A stretch of 64,000 bases of DNA from Saprospiraceae bacterium UBA2329. Its GTDB lineage: Bacteria > Bacteroidota > Bacteroidia > Chitinophagales > Saprospiraceae. Location: assembly GCA_002344975.1 (NCBI GenBank), contig DDUV01000094.1, positions 29,514-93,513 of the forward strand. Direction: 5' to 3'. A model generated the notes under the pieces. It saw only the letters and a list, made by a program, of their open reading frames with translations. It made no database searches and was not told the origin of the DNA. Shown piece after piece: positions 7,449 through 15,287 of the stretch. How positions within the stretch are numbered: the stretch's first letter is position 1; the number at the start of each line of letters is the position of its first letter. Made by a program: the position numbers and the translations under genes.

Positions 7449-8651
7449 ATGAAAACATACTATTCCTTTGCTCTTGCATTGGCCGCCATCCTCATGTTGG
7501 TCGCCTGCCAACCCACCGACAACAAAAGCACCGCGACATCCCCCGGCAGTGCTGAAACAGCAGCCTCCAAGCCCGCCAACGCTCCTGCCTACCGGCATCT
7601 GAAAGGCCAGGTAGGCACCCTCGCGGTAGTGATGGACCTCGCGTACCGGCCTGCGGGCGACGATGAGTTCTCCACCGATATGTATCACGGGAGCTATTAT
7701 TACAGCAGCAAAGAAAACCCGATAGACCTCTACGGCAGCGTTGATTCTACCGGCCAATTGGTACTGTACGAAGTGACGCTCAACGATGATACCTCGCCCA
7801 CGTTTACCGGCTCCTTCGATCAGGAACAGGGCGTCTTCAAAGGCGAATGGAGCAGCGGCGACGGCAAGAAAAAAATGCCCGTGGAACTGCACGAAAACTA
7901 TGATGATGCCGTTCGGTTCACGACTTATGAGCTGGAAGCAAGCCAGGATTTATTTGAAGGCAAAGAAAACTCGCCTTATGCCACCATTTCAAAAATATGG
8001 CTCCAGCCTGCTGCCGGAACGGATGCAACCCTGGCCTCCTTTTTGAAAAAAATCATCCATCAGGGTTTGGTCGGCGACTCATTGGCAACGCTGTATCCGA
8101 TACAGGAAAAAGCCTTCGAGGAGCTCAGTAAAGACTACTTTGCATCTTACCGAACGGACATGGGCGACGTGAAAGAGGAAGAACTTGGTCCCGACGATTC
8201 CTTTATGTTTACCTACGAACAAAATGCTTCCGTAGAGGTGCTGTACAATCAAAACCAACTGCTCACGCTGGGCTACTGGGATTACTGGTACACCGGCGGA
8301 GCGCACGGCAACTACGGTACCTGGCTCGCTTCTTACGATCTGGCGGCCCAAAAAGAGATCACCCTCCAGGATGTATTTCTGCCGGGTTACGAGGCCAAAA
8401 TAACGCCGGCATTGGAAAAGGCAGTGCGCAGTCGGTTTGGTATCTCGGCAAAAGAACCGCTGAGTTCCGTTTTGTTTGAAGATGCCATTGCGGCCACCGA
8501 AAACTTCGGCCTCACCGGCAAAGGCGTCATTTTCAACTACCCGCCGTATGAAATTGCCGCGTATGCAGCGGGCGAGATTCGCCTGTTTGTGCCGTATTCG
8601 GAAATCAAGAACTTGTTGCAGCCGGCCTTTGCGGCAAAGTATGTGAAGTAG
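7449..8651 (+). CDS. Lipoprotein with DUF4163/DUF3298 domains
   Basis: A 400-residue protein. The start at 7449 (MKTYYSFALALAAILMLVAC) gives a clean lipoprotein signal with the lipobox cysteine in LVAC. The C-terminal half carries the DUF3298 signature (YTGGAHGNYGTW followed by a segment like KEITLQDVF), as in RsiV-like and peptidoglycan-associated lipoproteins. The N-terminal half (~60-200) has repeated beta-strand text with no clear name. It is likely anchored at the periplasmic or outer-membrane face. Function is unknown; related domains bind lysozyme or sugars in some proteins. Confidence 0.85.
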   Translation: MKTYYSFALALAAILMLVACQPTDNKSTATSPGSAETAASKPANAPAYRHLKGQVGTLAVVMDLAYRPAGDDEFSTDMYHGSYYYSSKENPIDLYGSVDSTGQLVLYEVTLNDDTSPTFTGSFDQEQGVFKGEWSSGDGKKKMPVELHENYDDAVRFTTYELEASQDLFEGKENSPYATISKIWLQPAAGTDATLASFLKKIIHQGLVGDSLATLYPIQEKAFEELSKDYFASYRTDMGDVKEEELGPDDSFMFTYEQNASVEVLYNQNQLLTLGYWDYWYTGGAHGNYGTWLASYDLAAQKEITLQDVFLPGYEAKITPALEKAVRSRFGISAKEPLSSVLFEDAIAATENFGLTGKGVIFNYPPYEIAAYAAGEIRLFVPYSEIKNLLQPAFAAKYVK

Positions 8652-8761
8652 AGCCTTTATATTTCTTTCCGTATTTATTTAGCATTGGCTGTTACCACGT
8701 GCGCCACGGCGCGGCAGCAGCTTGTGGCTTTGGAAAAGGTGCTAAGAAGTAACTTCTTTCC

Positions 8762-8769
8762 TACATTTG
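8762..8769 (+). promoter_or_regulatory. -7 promoter box
   Basis: TACATTTG fits TAnnTTTG and lies 22 nt upstream of the ATG at 8792. Confidence 0.5.
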
Positions 8770-8791
8770 TGCCCTCAAAACAAAAAATACC

Positions 8792-9325
8792 ATGCCTACC
8801 TGGTTGTCAGTCATATTGGAAATCATCAAAATCAGCGTGCCTGCGCTCATCGTGTTCTTTACGGTACACACCCTGCTGAAGCAATACTTGGCCGGGCAGG
8901 AGCGCATGAAAGCGTTGGAACTTCAGCAAAATCGCCTGGGTTCTACCACGCCCCTGCGATTTCAGGCGTATGAGCGGCTGTCACTGCTTTGCGAGCGCAT
9001 TGCCCTGCCGAATCTCATCATGCGTATGCGCCCCGAAACCGCCAACGTGGCCGAGTACCGCTTGGCCCTGATGCTGGCCATCCAACAGGAATTTGAGCAC
9101 AACATCACCCAGCAGGTGTATGTGTCGGAACAATTGTGGGAAATCATCAAAATGGCCCGCGACCACACCGTGGAAGTCATCAACATCAGCGCTGAAAAGT
9201 TGCCGCCCAAATCCGAGGCGAAAGAACTGGCCCAGTTTATCCTCAGCCTCCCGCCGGAAAATACTACGGGCGCTTTAGACAAGGCACTGGCGGCCATCAA
9301 ACGCGAGGCGGCTGCGATGTTGTAA
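8792..9325 (+). CDS. Conserved membrane-anchored protein of unknown function
   Basis: A 177-residue protein with one N-terminal transmembrane helix (residues ~5-30, WLSVILEIIKISVPALIVFF). A cytoplasmic, mainly helical domain follows with many charged residues and Arg/Leu-rich helices (for example RFQAYERLSLLCERI). I recognise the layout as that of a Bacteroidota-specific family but cannot name a function. It has its own TAnnTTTG box upstream and no operon partner. Confidence 0.7.
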   Translation: MPTWLSVILEIIKISVPALIVFFTVHTLLKQYLAGQERMKALELQQNRLGSTTPLRFQAYERLSLLCERIALPNLIMRMRPETANVAEYRLALMLAIQQEFEHNITQQVYVSEQLWEIIKMARDHTVEVINISAEKLPPKSEAKELAQFILSLPPENTTGALDKALAAIKREAAAML

Positions 9326-9412
9326 CAGAGTGCCTCCCTGAAAAAGTATTAATATATGTAAATCACCTGTTTGGACTTCGATAAGTAGGCTCTACAAACA
9401 AAACATCTCATC

Positions 9413-10942
9413 CTATCGCTGCACCACCAAGCGGGCCACCCTGCGCTCTGCCCCGACCTGCACATACAGACTGTACCAGCCGGGCGGCAGCATGCCGACG
9501 AGCAACTCGGTACTCCCAGAAAAGAAAGCGGCCCGGGTATGCAACACCTCTTTGCCCGCGCTGTTGCGCACCGTTATCATACCCGCAGCTACGGGCGCGC
9601 CTTCCCACTCTACCGTAACGGCCATTGCTGCGGGGTTGGGGTACAGATGCAGCCCGGCCTCTACGGGCAGCGTTGGGGCAGTACCCGATACCGGCCCGCA
9701 GGGCGCTACCGGCTCGCCGAGTGCGCCGAGACGATAATTGGGAAAAGTAGGCGCCCCGCCGCCCCGCATCCCCCAGGGCAGTTGTACATCGTTTTGTACC
9801 ACCTCGCAGGCCAGGCCCGGCAGGTCCGGCTCCCGGATCACATGGATGGTGGTGCAACTGGAACAAAACATGTACAGCTTGCAGTCCGGGCCTAATTGCA
9901 TCATATAAAAAGTAGTCGGTATCGGATCGGCATAGCCGTCGTATTCGGCCACCAATACCCGGCTTGCGGCAACGTCTGGCGCCCACAGGTCGTACTGGTA
10001 AAGTACTAGATTAATACTGGCATACACGAAACGTCCACTTGGAGAAAAACCTACGCCCGCAAGCCAACCTGAAGCCGGTTGAATGTAAAAATAGCGAGGG
10101 TTGCTAAACTCCCCTGTGCTGCGGTCAAAATCGTAGAGTTGCACGCCCAGATCATTGGTGCAATGGGCGAAAAGTGTACCGTCGGGCGAAAAAGTAATTT
10201 GGGAAAAAAATGCGCCCGTTCTATCCTGACCTATGTATTGTTCAGTAAGGGACACTACGCCCATATCGGTAAGCAGGATTTTGTGGTAGCCGTTGCCCCA
10301 GAGATACGGGGATATTATCCACCAATCCTGCCCATTGGTGTGCCTGACCGCAGTAAGATTCATAATAGGGGTAAAATCATTCGAGTAATCAATAATCCTC
10401 ACGTTTTTTTCTATAACCGCACCTAGACCTCCATTCCCGTACATGTCAATTTTAGAGTAATGCAAAATGCAAAACACCCCATAAGAGCTTCCAGGAGGGT
10501 ATTCATTTGCAATATGAAAGAGATAATAATAGCGGTCACTCCCGGGCATGGGTACCGCCATACAACTCTGTGGGCCCGCTGTATAGCCAGGGGTAATTCG
10601 CGGTGGATAACAAACATAATCATGAACCGCACCGGCATTAATATCATGCCCGTTTTCCATCAGGTTGAAAGAGGCATCGTGTATTTCACAGCCATTGGTG
10701 AAGAAAATGAGTTCTCCGTCTGCATCACTCATTTGCGCTACGCTGCTCCATGCGGTAATCAGAACATTGTCGGGAGCGCTGATGGTAGGAGGAATGGTAT
10801 TGAAATTCATTCGGGCAGCTTCTCCAAATCCGTTGTTCGGATAGAATTCTTCAATGAATAGCCAGTTATAGTCGTGTTTTTGGGCGCTCAAATGAGTGGA
10901 GATGATAAAAAGCACGGGTATGAAAATGGCTTTCAATTTCAT
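9413..10942 (-). CDS. Secreted protein with type A T9SS sorting tail
   Basis: A 509-residue protein. A signal peptide (MKLKAIFIPVLFIISTHLSAQ) precedes a long beta-propeller-like region with repeated strands such as FSPDGTLFAHCTNDLGVQLYDFD and FSPSGRFVYASINLVLYQYDL. The tail of ~80 residues starts at LHLYPNPAAMAVTVEW and ends RVARLVVQR. That tail is a type A sorting domain used by the type IX system to export and anchor proteins at the cell surface. No catalytic motif is seen. A second, orphan copy of a similar tail lies just upstream at 11032-11199. Confidence 0.85.
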   Translation of the reverse strand: MKLKAIFIPVLFIISTHLSAQKHDYNWLFIEEFYPNNGFGEAARMNFNTIPPTISAPDNVLITAWSSVAQMSDADGELIFFTNGCEIHDASFNLMENGHDINAGAVHDYVCYPPRITPGYTAGPQSCMAVPMPGSDRYYYLFHIANEYPPGSSYGVFCILHYSKIDMYGNGGLGAVIEKNVRIIDYSNDFTPIMNLTAVRHTNGQDWWIISPYLWGNGYHKILLTDMGVVSLTEQYIGQDRTGAFFSQITFSPDGTLFAHCTNDLGVQLYDFDRSTGEFSNPRYFYIQPASGWLAGVGFSPSGRFVYASINLVLYQYDLWAPDVAASRVLVAEYDGYADPIPTTFYMMQLGPDCKLYMFCSSCTTIHVIREPDLPGLACEVVQNDVQLPWGMRGGGAPTFPNYRLGALGEPVAPCGPVSGTAPTLPVEAGLHLYPNPAAMAVTVEWEGAPVAAGMITVRNSAGKEVLHTRAAFFSGSTELLVGMLPPGWYSLYVQVGAERRVARLVVQR

Positions 10943-11031
10943 GGCTGCTTTGTTTTTTATGATAAAGAATAAGTGCTTCCTGCGCGGGCAGGACTTCCGG
11001 CGCAGGAAGCAGCATAAAAAAACTGATAACG

Positions 11032-11199
11032 TTATCGTTGAATTACCAAGCGGGCCACTTTTCTCTCAGCGCCGGCTCGCAACTGCAAAGTGTAATATCC
11101 GTTGGGCAGTTGCTGCGTTTGTATTTCACATCTTCCGCCGTACAGTGGTATGCGGCTCTGCCATACCGGCGCGCCCGGCTGGGAATAGATAAAGGTACT
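11032..11199 (-). pseudogene. Orphan T9SS sorting-tail fragment
   Basis: A 55-codon minus-strand frame, closed by TGA upstream and TAA at 11034-11032, with no start codon of its own. It reads like the last part of a type A sorting domain: PVWQSRIPLYGG, then LPNGYYTLQLRAGAERKVA, then RLVIQR. It is clearly related to the end of the adjacent gene (LPPGWYSLYVQVGAERRVA, RLVVQR). It is therefore a leftover of a duplicated or deleted T9SS cargo gene. Confidence 0.7.
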
Positions 11200-11389
11200 T
11201 CATAACGGTAAGGATTTAAAGGGTTAAGAAAAAGAGTCTATTGATCGTTACAAAAGCACAAAAAAGGATTTAAGTAAAAAATACTATTTCTTGATTTTCT
11301 GAAAATTTAACATTAATAATGCAAAATATGGGCAGTCTTAAAATATAGGCAAATCAAATATTGTGAGGAAGCCCGCCCTTGCCAGACCG

Positions 11390-11436
11390 AGAGAGGGCTT
11401 CTCAGCCGCGCCATCCGGCAAAGAGAAGCCCTCTCT
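11390..11436 (-). terminator. Hairpin downstream of the M14 peptidase gene
   Basis: A perfect 14-bp inverted repeat (AGAGAGGGCTTCTC, 11390-11403 with 11423-11436) and a 19-nt loop, 11 bp after the M14 stop. No U-run follows, so it is a transcript-end hairpin of uncertain efficiency. Confidence 0.5.
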
Positions 11437-11446
11437 TACAGATCAC

Positions 11447-13978
11447 TCACTGCCCCGTAAAAAACACCGCATTGCTGAACAACAGCTTGCCGTTTTCCCA
11501 GAAGCCCCGAAACAGCGGATTGTCCACCATATATATTACTGCGCCGCGCCCTTTGTCTTCTACGGCAAAGACGGCAGAGTTTTTCACCTGCTGCTGAGCA
11601 TATTGGCCCACGAATCCATAGTAGTTCGGGTTGTCCCCGATAGAGCCTACATTCCAGGCGCCTTTGAGCCAGGGATAAGCGCCCGCTCCGGTTTTGAGTG
11701 AAAAATAGTGTTCGCCCATGCCGAATGCCAGCGGGTGCGTGATGTCCATTTTTACTTTAAAAATAGCTCCGGGAATCTCTCCGCTGATGGCCCTGCGCTC
11801 CTGGTCTCCGAAGTTGAGCAGGCGGCTGTCCAATTCAGCTTTTTCCGCCTCCCTTTCCGCTTTGTTTTCTGCGTCTTTGCTCTCGTAGCGAGTCAGGGCA
11901 AAACCGCTTTTACCCTGGAGGGAGTTCAATGCGTAGCCAACGGCAATGAGGCGGCCGCCTTTGGAAATCCATTGGCTCAAGCGGCCGGCAGCGCCTTCGT
12001 CCAAACCGTAACCGCCATCGGCCATGATGAGGAGGTCGTAATTGCTCAGGTCCAACGAGCCGAGATTATTCGCCGGCAAAGCGGCAAACGGATAGCCGAG
12101 GTCTTTTTCCAAATAATACCAAACCTGGCCATAAGAATTGGCAGAAGTGCCCTCGCCCGACAGCACGGCAATGCGTGGCCGGGCAGCCATAGGTACGGCA
12201 TCGGAACCAAAATCGAAGCCTTTTTCTACCATGCCGCTGCGCACGATTGCCGCATCCACCTTGTGCTTTTTGATGGCCTCCGATACGGTTTGATTCAAAA
12301 AATCAGCAGCCAGACGATTGTCGGCACGGGTGATGATGAGCGTACCGGCGGCATAGTCCTGGCCTTCTATTCGGAACGGAGAACGCGCAAATCGAACGCC
12401 GATGCCCTGTTGCGACACATCGGCCAGAAAACGGGCGGCGTTCATGGAGTTCCATTTTACCAGATACGCATACGGCGCAGCGCCTGCCGGCAAAGCAGCC
12501 GGAGCCGGCAATGCAAAAGCGCCCTGCGGTTCGAGGCGTTCTTCGAGGGCGTAGGCTTCCAGTCCGTGCGCGTAGGGCAGCGACCAGGCGGTGATGTCGT
12601 AAGTGACGGAATCGGCCAATTGCGTTTGCGGCTCCATCAGGATTTGCGCCATGGTTCCGGCAGGCTGGTAAGCGCTGATGACGAGGTCGTTTTCCTCTAT
12701 TTTAAAGGCAGTTCCGGCAGCGCCTTTGATATAATCGAAACCTTTGAGCGAGGCGTTTTTGCCCGCTTTGCCGTAGCGAATGCCGTTGCGGTCGAGCAGT
12801 TCGGCGAAAGCCGCCAATTTACCGGCAGGGTTGGAGGCTTTGATAATGAAGGCTTTGTAACGCCCCGGCGGGTTGGTGCGGCTGCGGTCGTAGTGCGCCT
12901 GGAAATTTTTCACCAGATCGGCTACATGCTGCGAGGCCACTTCGACGGTAGAGAGCGCTGCCGTGCGATGGTGCGTCACGCGGTCGCGCAGGGTGAGGGT
13001 GTCTCCGTTTTCGATGATGAGTGCGCGCCCGGCCCCGATGCCGCCCTGCTCATACGTCATACCGATGCTGCCCATGTAGGTGGGGTAGGTATCGCCGTAG
13101 CTGGGATAGAGCAGGTCGAAACGTTCTTTGGTGAAGTAGAGCCAGCCTTCTCGGTCGAAATGGCGGGCGTGGTTTTGGCCGATCTGCGTCTGAAACTTCC
13201 GCTGCCAGTCGGTGATGTAAGCGTGAAAAGGCTCGGCAGCCGGCGCGAAGTAATACGGCTCGTTGGGGCCTTGCTCATGGATGTCGGCAAAAACATGCGG
13301 CAACCAGGAGTGGAAAAAGCGGGCGCGTTGGCGCGATTCGGCCTGCGTTTGCCAGGCCCAGTCGCGGTTGAGGTCAAACATATAATGATTGGGACGACCG
13401 CCGGGCCAGGGTTCGCGGTGCTCGCGGGCTTCGCGGCGCGGGTCGGCAATAACGGGCGACACATCGCGGTACCAGTTCGTATAGCGCGAGTAGCCGTCGG
13501 GATTCATGGACGGATCGAGGAGTACCACCGTATTTTTCAGCCAGGCTTGGGCGCTTGCATTGCCGGGGTCGGCCAACTGGTGCAGCACCGCCATCGAGCT
13601 TTCAGAGCCGGCGGCCTCATTGCCATGCACGCTGAAACCCAGCCCCACAATGGCGCGGTCGAGCGTTGCATCCGGGCGGCCTTCTGCCAGTCCGGCGCGG
13701 CGCAGGTGATTGATGCGGATGTCTTCTAATTTTGCTAAATTCTCCGGCGTAGAAATGACCGCCACGATGAGCGGGCGGCCCTGCGTGGAGCTTCCGTAAG
13801 GCAGGATGCGCACGTTGGGACTGTTGGCGGCCACATGTTCGAAGTAACTCACCAAAATATGATGGTGCGTGAACTGCTCGCCCAAACGGTGCGGCAAAAA
13901 CTGGTCCGGGCTTTTCAATTGGGCGAAAGCCGAAACAGACAACAGTAATAAAAGGGAGGTGATAAGCGGTCGGATCAT
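11447..13978 (-). CDS. Secreted M14-family zinc carboxypeptidase
   Basis: An 843-residue protein with a signal peptide (LITSLLLLLSVSAFAQ). The M14 domain occupies about residues 40-370. The zinc ligands are H118 and E121 in GFSVHGNEAAGSE and H234 in ADIHEQGPNEP. The catalytic glutamate is probably in GMTYEQGG. Residues ~400-843 form a large C-terminal region with a glutamine-amidotransferase-like stretch (YDLLIMADGGYGL). This long form is a common Bacteroidota layout. It probably cleaves peptides outside the cytoplasm. No T9SS tail is present, so it is likely periplasmic or released. The start at 13978 fits the signal peptide. Confidence 0.9.
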   Translation of the reverse strand: MIRPLITSLLLLLSVSAFAQLKSPDQFLPHRLGEQFTHHHILVSYFEHVAANSPNVRILPYGSSTQGRPLIVAVISTPENLAKLEDIRINHLRRAGLAEGRPDATLDRAIVGLGFSVHGNEAAGSESSMAVLHQLADPGNASAQAWLKNTVVLLDPSMNPDGYSRYTNWYRDVSPVIADPRREAREHREPWPGGRPNHYMFDLNRDWAWQTQAESRQRARFFHSWLPHVFADIHEQGPNEPYYFAPAAEPFHAYITDWQRKFQTQIGQNHARHFDREGWLYFTKERFDLLYPSYGDTYPTYMGSIGMTYEQGGIGAGRALIIENGDTLTLRDRVTHHRTAALSTVEVASQHVADLVKNFQAHYDRSRTNPPGRYKAFIIKASNPAGKLAAFAELLDRNGIRYGKAGKNASLKGFDYIKGAAGTAFKIEENDLVISAYQPAGTMAQILMEPQTQLADSVTYDITAWSLPYAHGLEAYALEERLEPQGAFALPAPAALPAGAAPYAYLVKWNSMNAARFLADVSQQGIGVRFARSPFRIEGQDYAAGTLIITRADNRLAADFLNQTVSEAIKKHKVDAAIVRSGMVEKGFDFGSDAVPMAARPRIAVLSGEGTSANSYGQVWYYLEKDLGYPFAALPANNLGSLDLSNYDLLIMADGGYGLDEGAAGRLSQWISKGGRLIAVGYALNSLQGKSGFALTRYESKDAENKAEREAEKAELDSRLLNFGDQERRAISGEIPGAIFKVKMDITHPLAFGMGEHYFSLKTGAGAYPWLKGAWNVGSIGDNPNYYGFVGQYAQQQVKNSAVFAVEDKGRGAVIYMVDNPLFRGFWENGKLLFSNAVFFTGQ

Positions 13979-14020
13979 TTTTTTTGTATTTGATAGAACC
14001 TTAGGTTACACTATGCTGAT

Positions 14021-14134
14021 TACAGTGCAAATTAAATAAGTTTGCTTGGCGGAGGGTAGTTAAGGGGTGACTAAGCCGGCGCTCAGCCCCGTAGTCACCC
14101 CTTAACTAAGCATAGAAATTTAATTTACACTGTA
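14021..14134. repeat. Nested palindromic element (MITE-like), copy 1
   Basis: Outer inverted repeat: TACAGTGCAAATTAAAT (14021-14037) with ATTTAATTTACACTGTA at the right end, one mismatch. Inner perfect 17-bp inverted repeat TAGTTAAGGGGTGACTA (14057-14073) with 14092-14108. It sits between the divergent M14 and sulfurtransferase genes. A degenerate relative is at 17842-17960. Confidence 0.75.
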
Positions 14135-14170
14135 CTGAGCCGCAATGTTACGAAATATTACCTTCACACC

Positions 14171-15019
14171 ATGTTTACCACACTCATCTCCGCACAACAA
14201 CTCGCCGAGCGCATAGCCGATCCCGAACTGCGCATCATAGATTGCCGCTTTTCGCTCGCCGACCCCGAAGCCGGTCGCAGCGCCTACTCGCAGGGGCATA
14301 TTCCGGGCGCCGTGTATGCGCACTTGGACGAAGACCTTTGCGCCCCCATCATTCCGGGCCAAACCGGTCGTCATCCCTTGCCCGATAAGGATTTTATGAT
14401 ACAAAAATTCACCGATTGGGGCATTGACGACAGCGTTCAGGTAGTGGCCTACGACGACAAAACCAGCATGGTTGCCTCTCGGCTTTGGTGGATGCTCCGC
14501 TATTTGGGGCATACCCGCGTAGCTGTTTTGGACGGCGGTTTCGCTGCTTGGACGGCCCTGCCAGATGCGCCCGTTTCGTTGGATGTTCCGAATGTTGAGT
14601 CTCGCGCTTTCAGGCCCGGCACACAAGTAGGGCAGGTTTTCAGCGCCGATGATGTGGAGCGCATTCGGCAAGACGCGGCCTTTATACTGGTAGATTCTCG
14701 TGAAGGCTTTAGGTATCGGGGCGAGTCGGAGCCGATTGACCCGGTGGCGGGCCATATTCCCGGTGCGGTGAATGCTTTTTTTATGGAAAATTTGGATGAG
14801 GGCGGGCGCTTTTTGCCGGCTGAACAATTGCGCGGGCGATTCCTGCCGATGCTGGACGGGCTGCCCGCCCAACAGTCTGTATTTTATTGTGGATCAGGCG
14901 TTTCGGCATGTCATAACCTGTTGGCCATCGCTCATGCCGGCTTGGGCGATGCGGGTTTGTATGCCGGTTCCTGGAGCGAATGGATTACGGATGGGGCGCG
15001 GCCTGTGGGGAGGGTGTAG
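14171..15019 (+). CDS. sseA: 3-mercaptopyruvate/thiosulfate sulfurtransferase
   Basis: A 282-residue protein with two rhodanese domains, the first inactive (residues ~5-130) and the second catalytic (~155-280). The active-site loop is CGSGVSA with C240 as persulfide-carrying cysteine. CGSGV(T/S)A is the 3-mercaptopyruvate type, whereas rhodaneses proper have CRKGVT. It transfers sulfur from mercaptopyruvate to acceptors such as thioredoxin or cyanide. No signal peptide is present, so it is cytoplasmic. It stands alone, divergent from the M14 gene. Confidence 0.92.
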   Translation: MFTTLISAQQLAERIADPELRIIDCRFSLADPEAGRSAYSQGHIPGAVYAHLDEDLCAPIIPGQTGRHPLPDKDFMIQKFTDWGIDDSVQVVAYDDKTSMVASRLWWMLRYLGHTRVAVLDGGFAAWTALPDAPVSLDVPNVESRAFRPGTQVGQVFSADDVERIRQDAAFILVDSREGFRYRGESEPIDPVAGHIPGAVNAFFMENLDEGGRFLPAEQLRGRFLPMLDGLPAQQSVFYCGSGVSACHNLLAIAHAGLGDAGLYAGSWSEWITDGARPVGRV

Positions 15020-15245
15020 TTTCGGGTTCAAGGTTTCGCGTTCCGGGTTCCATCGCGCTTAGTACTGCCCACCGCCGACTGGTTTCGCGTTTCGGGTTCA
15101 AGGTTTCGGGTTTCATCTGCCGAAGCCTTAGCGAAGGGGGGGGGCGGGTTCAAAGTTTCGGGTTCAAGGTTTCGCGTTCCCTCGCGATTCGCACCGCACA
15201 CCGCCTACTGCCTACCGACATACCGCATACCGCATACCGATCCAC
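15019..15245. repeat. Low-complexity degenerate tandem repeats
   Basis: Irregular copies of GGGTTCAAGGTTTCG and GTTTCGCGTTCCGGGTTC occur at 15022-15052, 15083-15115 and 15147-15181. They are followed by repeats of TACCGCATACCG and CACCGCCTACTGCC (15192-15240). A related CTACCGCACACCGCCTAC string recurs at 18600-18618. No coding signal. Confidence 0.75.
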
Positions 15246-15250
15246 TTTTT

Positions 15251-15258
15251 TATCTTTG
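15251..15258 (+). promoter_or_regulatory. -7 promoter box for the PBP1A gene
   Basis: TATCTTTG lies 29 nt upstream of the ATG at 15288, directly after the repeat tract. Confidence 0.6.
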
Positions 15259-15287
15259 CCGTTCATTTTTCAGACTCTGGTAAGCGA

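Larger units (their letters stand above)
10943..11446. other. Intergenic region with gene remnant and hairpin
   Basis: Of this 504-bp stretch, 11032-11199 is the sorting-tail remnant and 11390-11436 a hairpin. The AT-rich part 11210-11340 shows no coding signal. No intact gene is seen. Confidence 0.6.

Noticed and set aside
11708..13729. A 673-codon open frame antisense to the M14 peptidase gene
   Set aside because: Same explanation: strand mirroring of a well-supported gene with intact zinc ligands.
15019..15245. A CRISPR array
   Set aside because: Repeat units vary in length and spacing with no constant spacers and no cas genes nearby.
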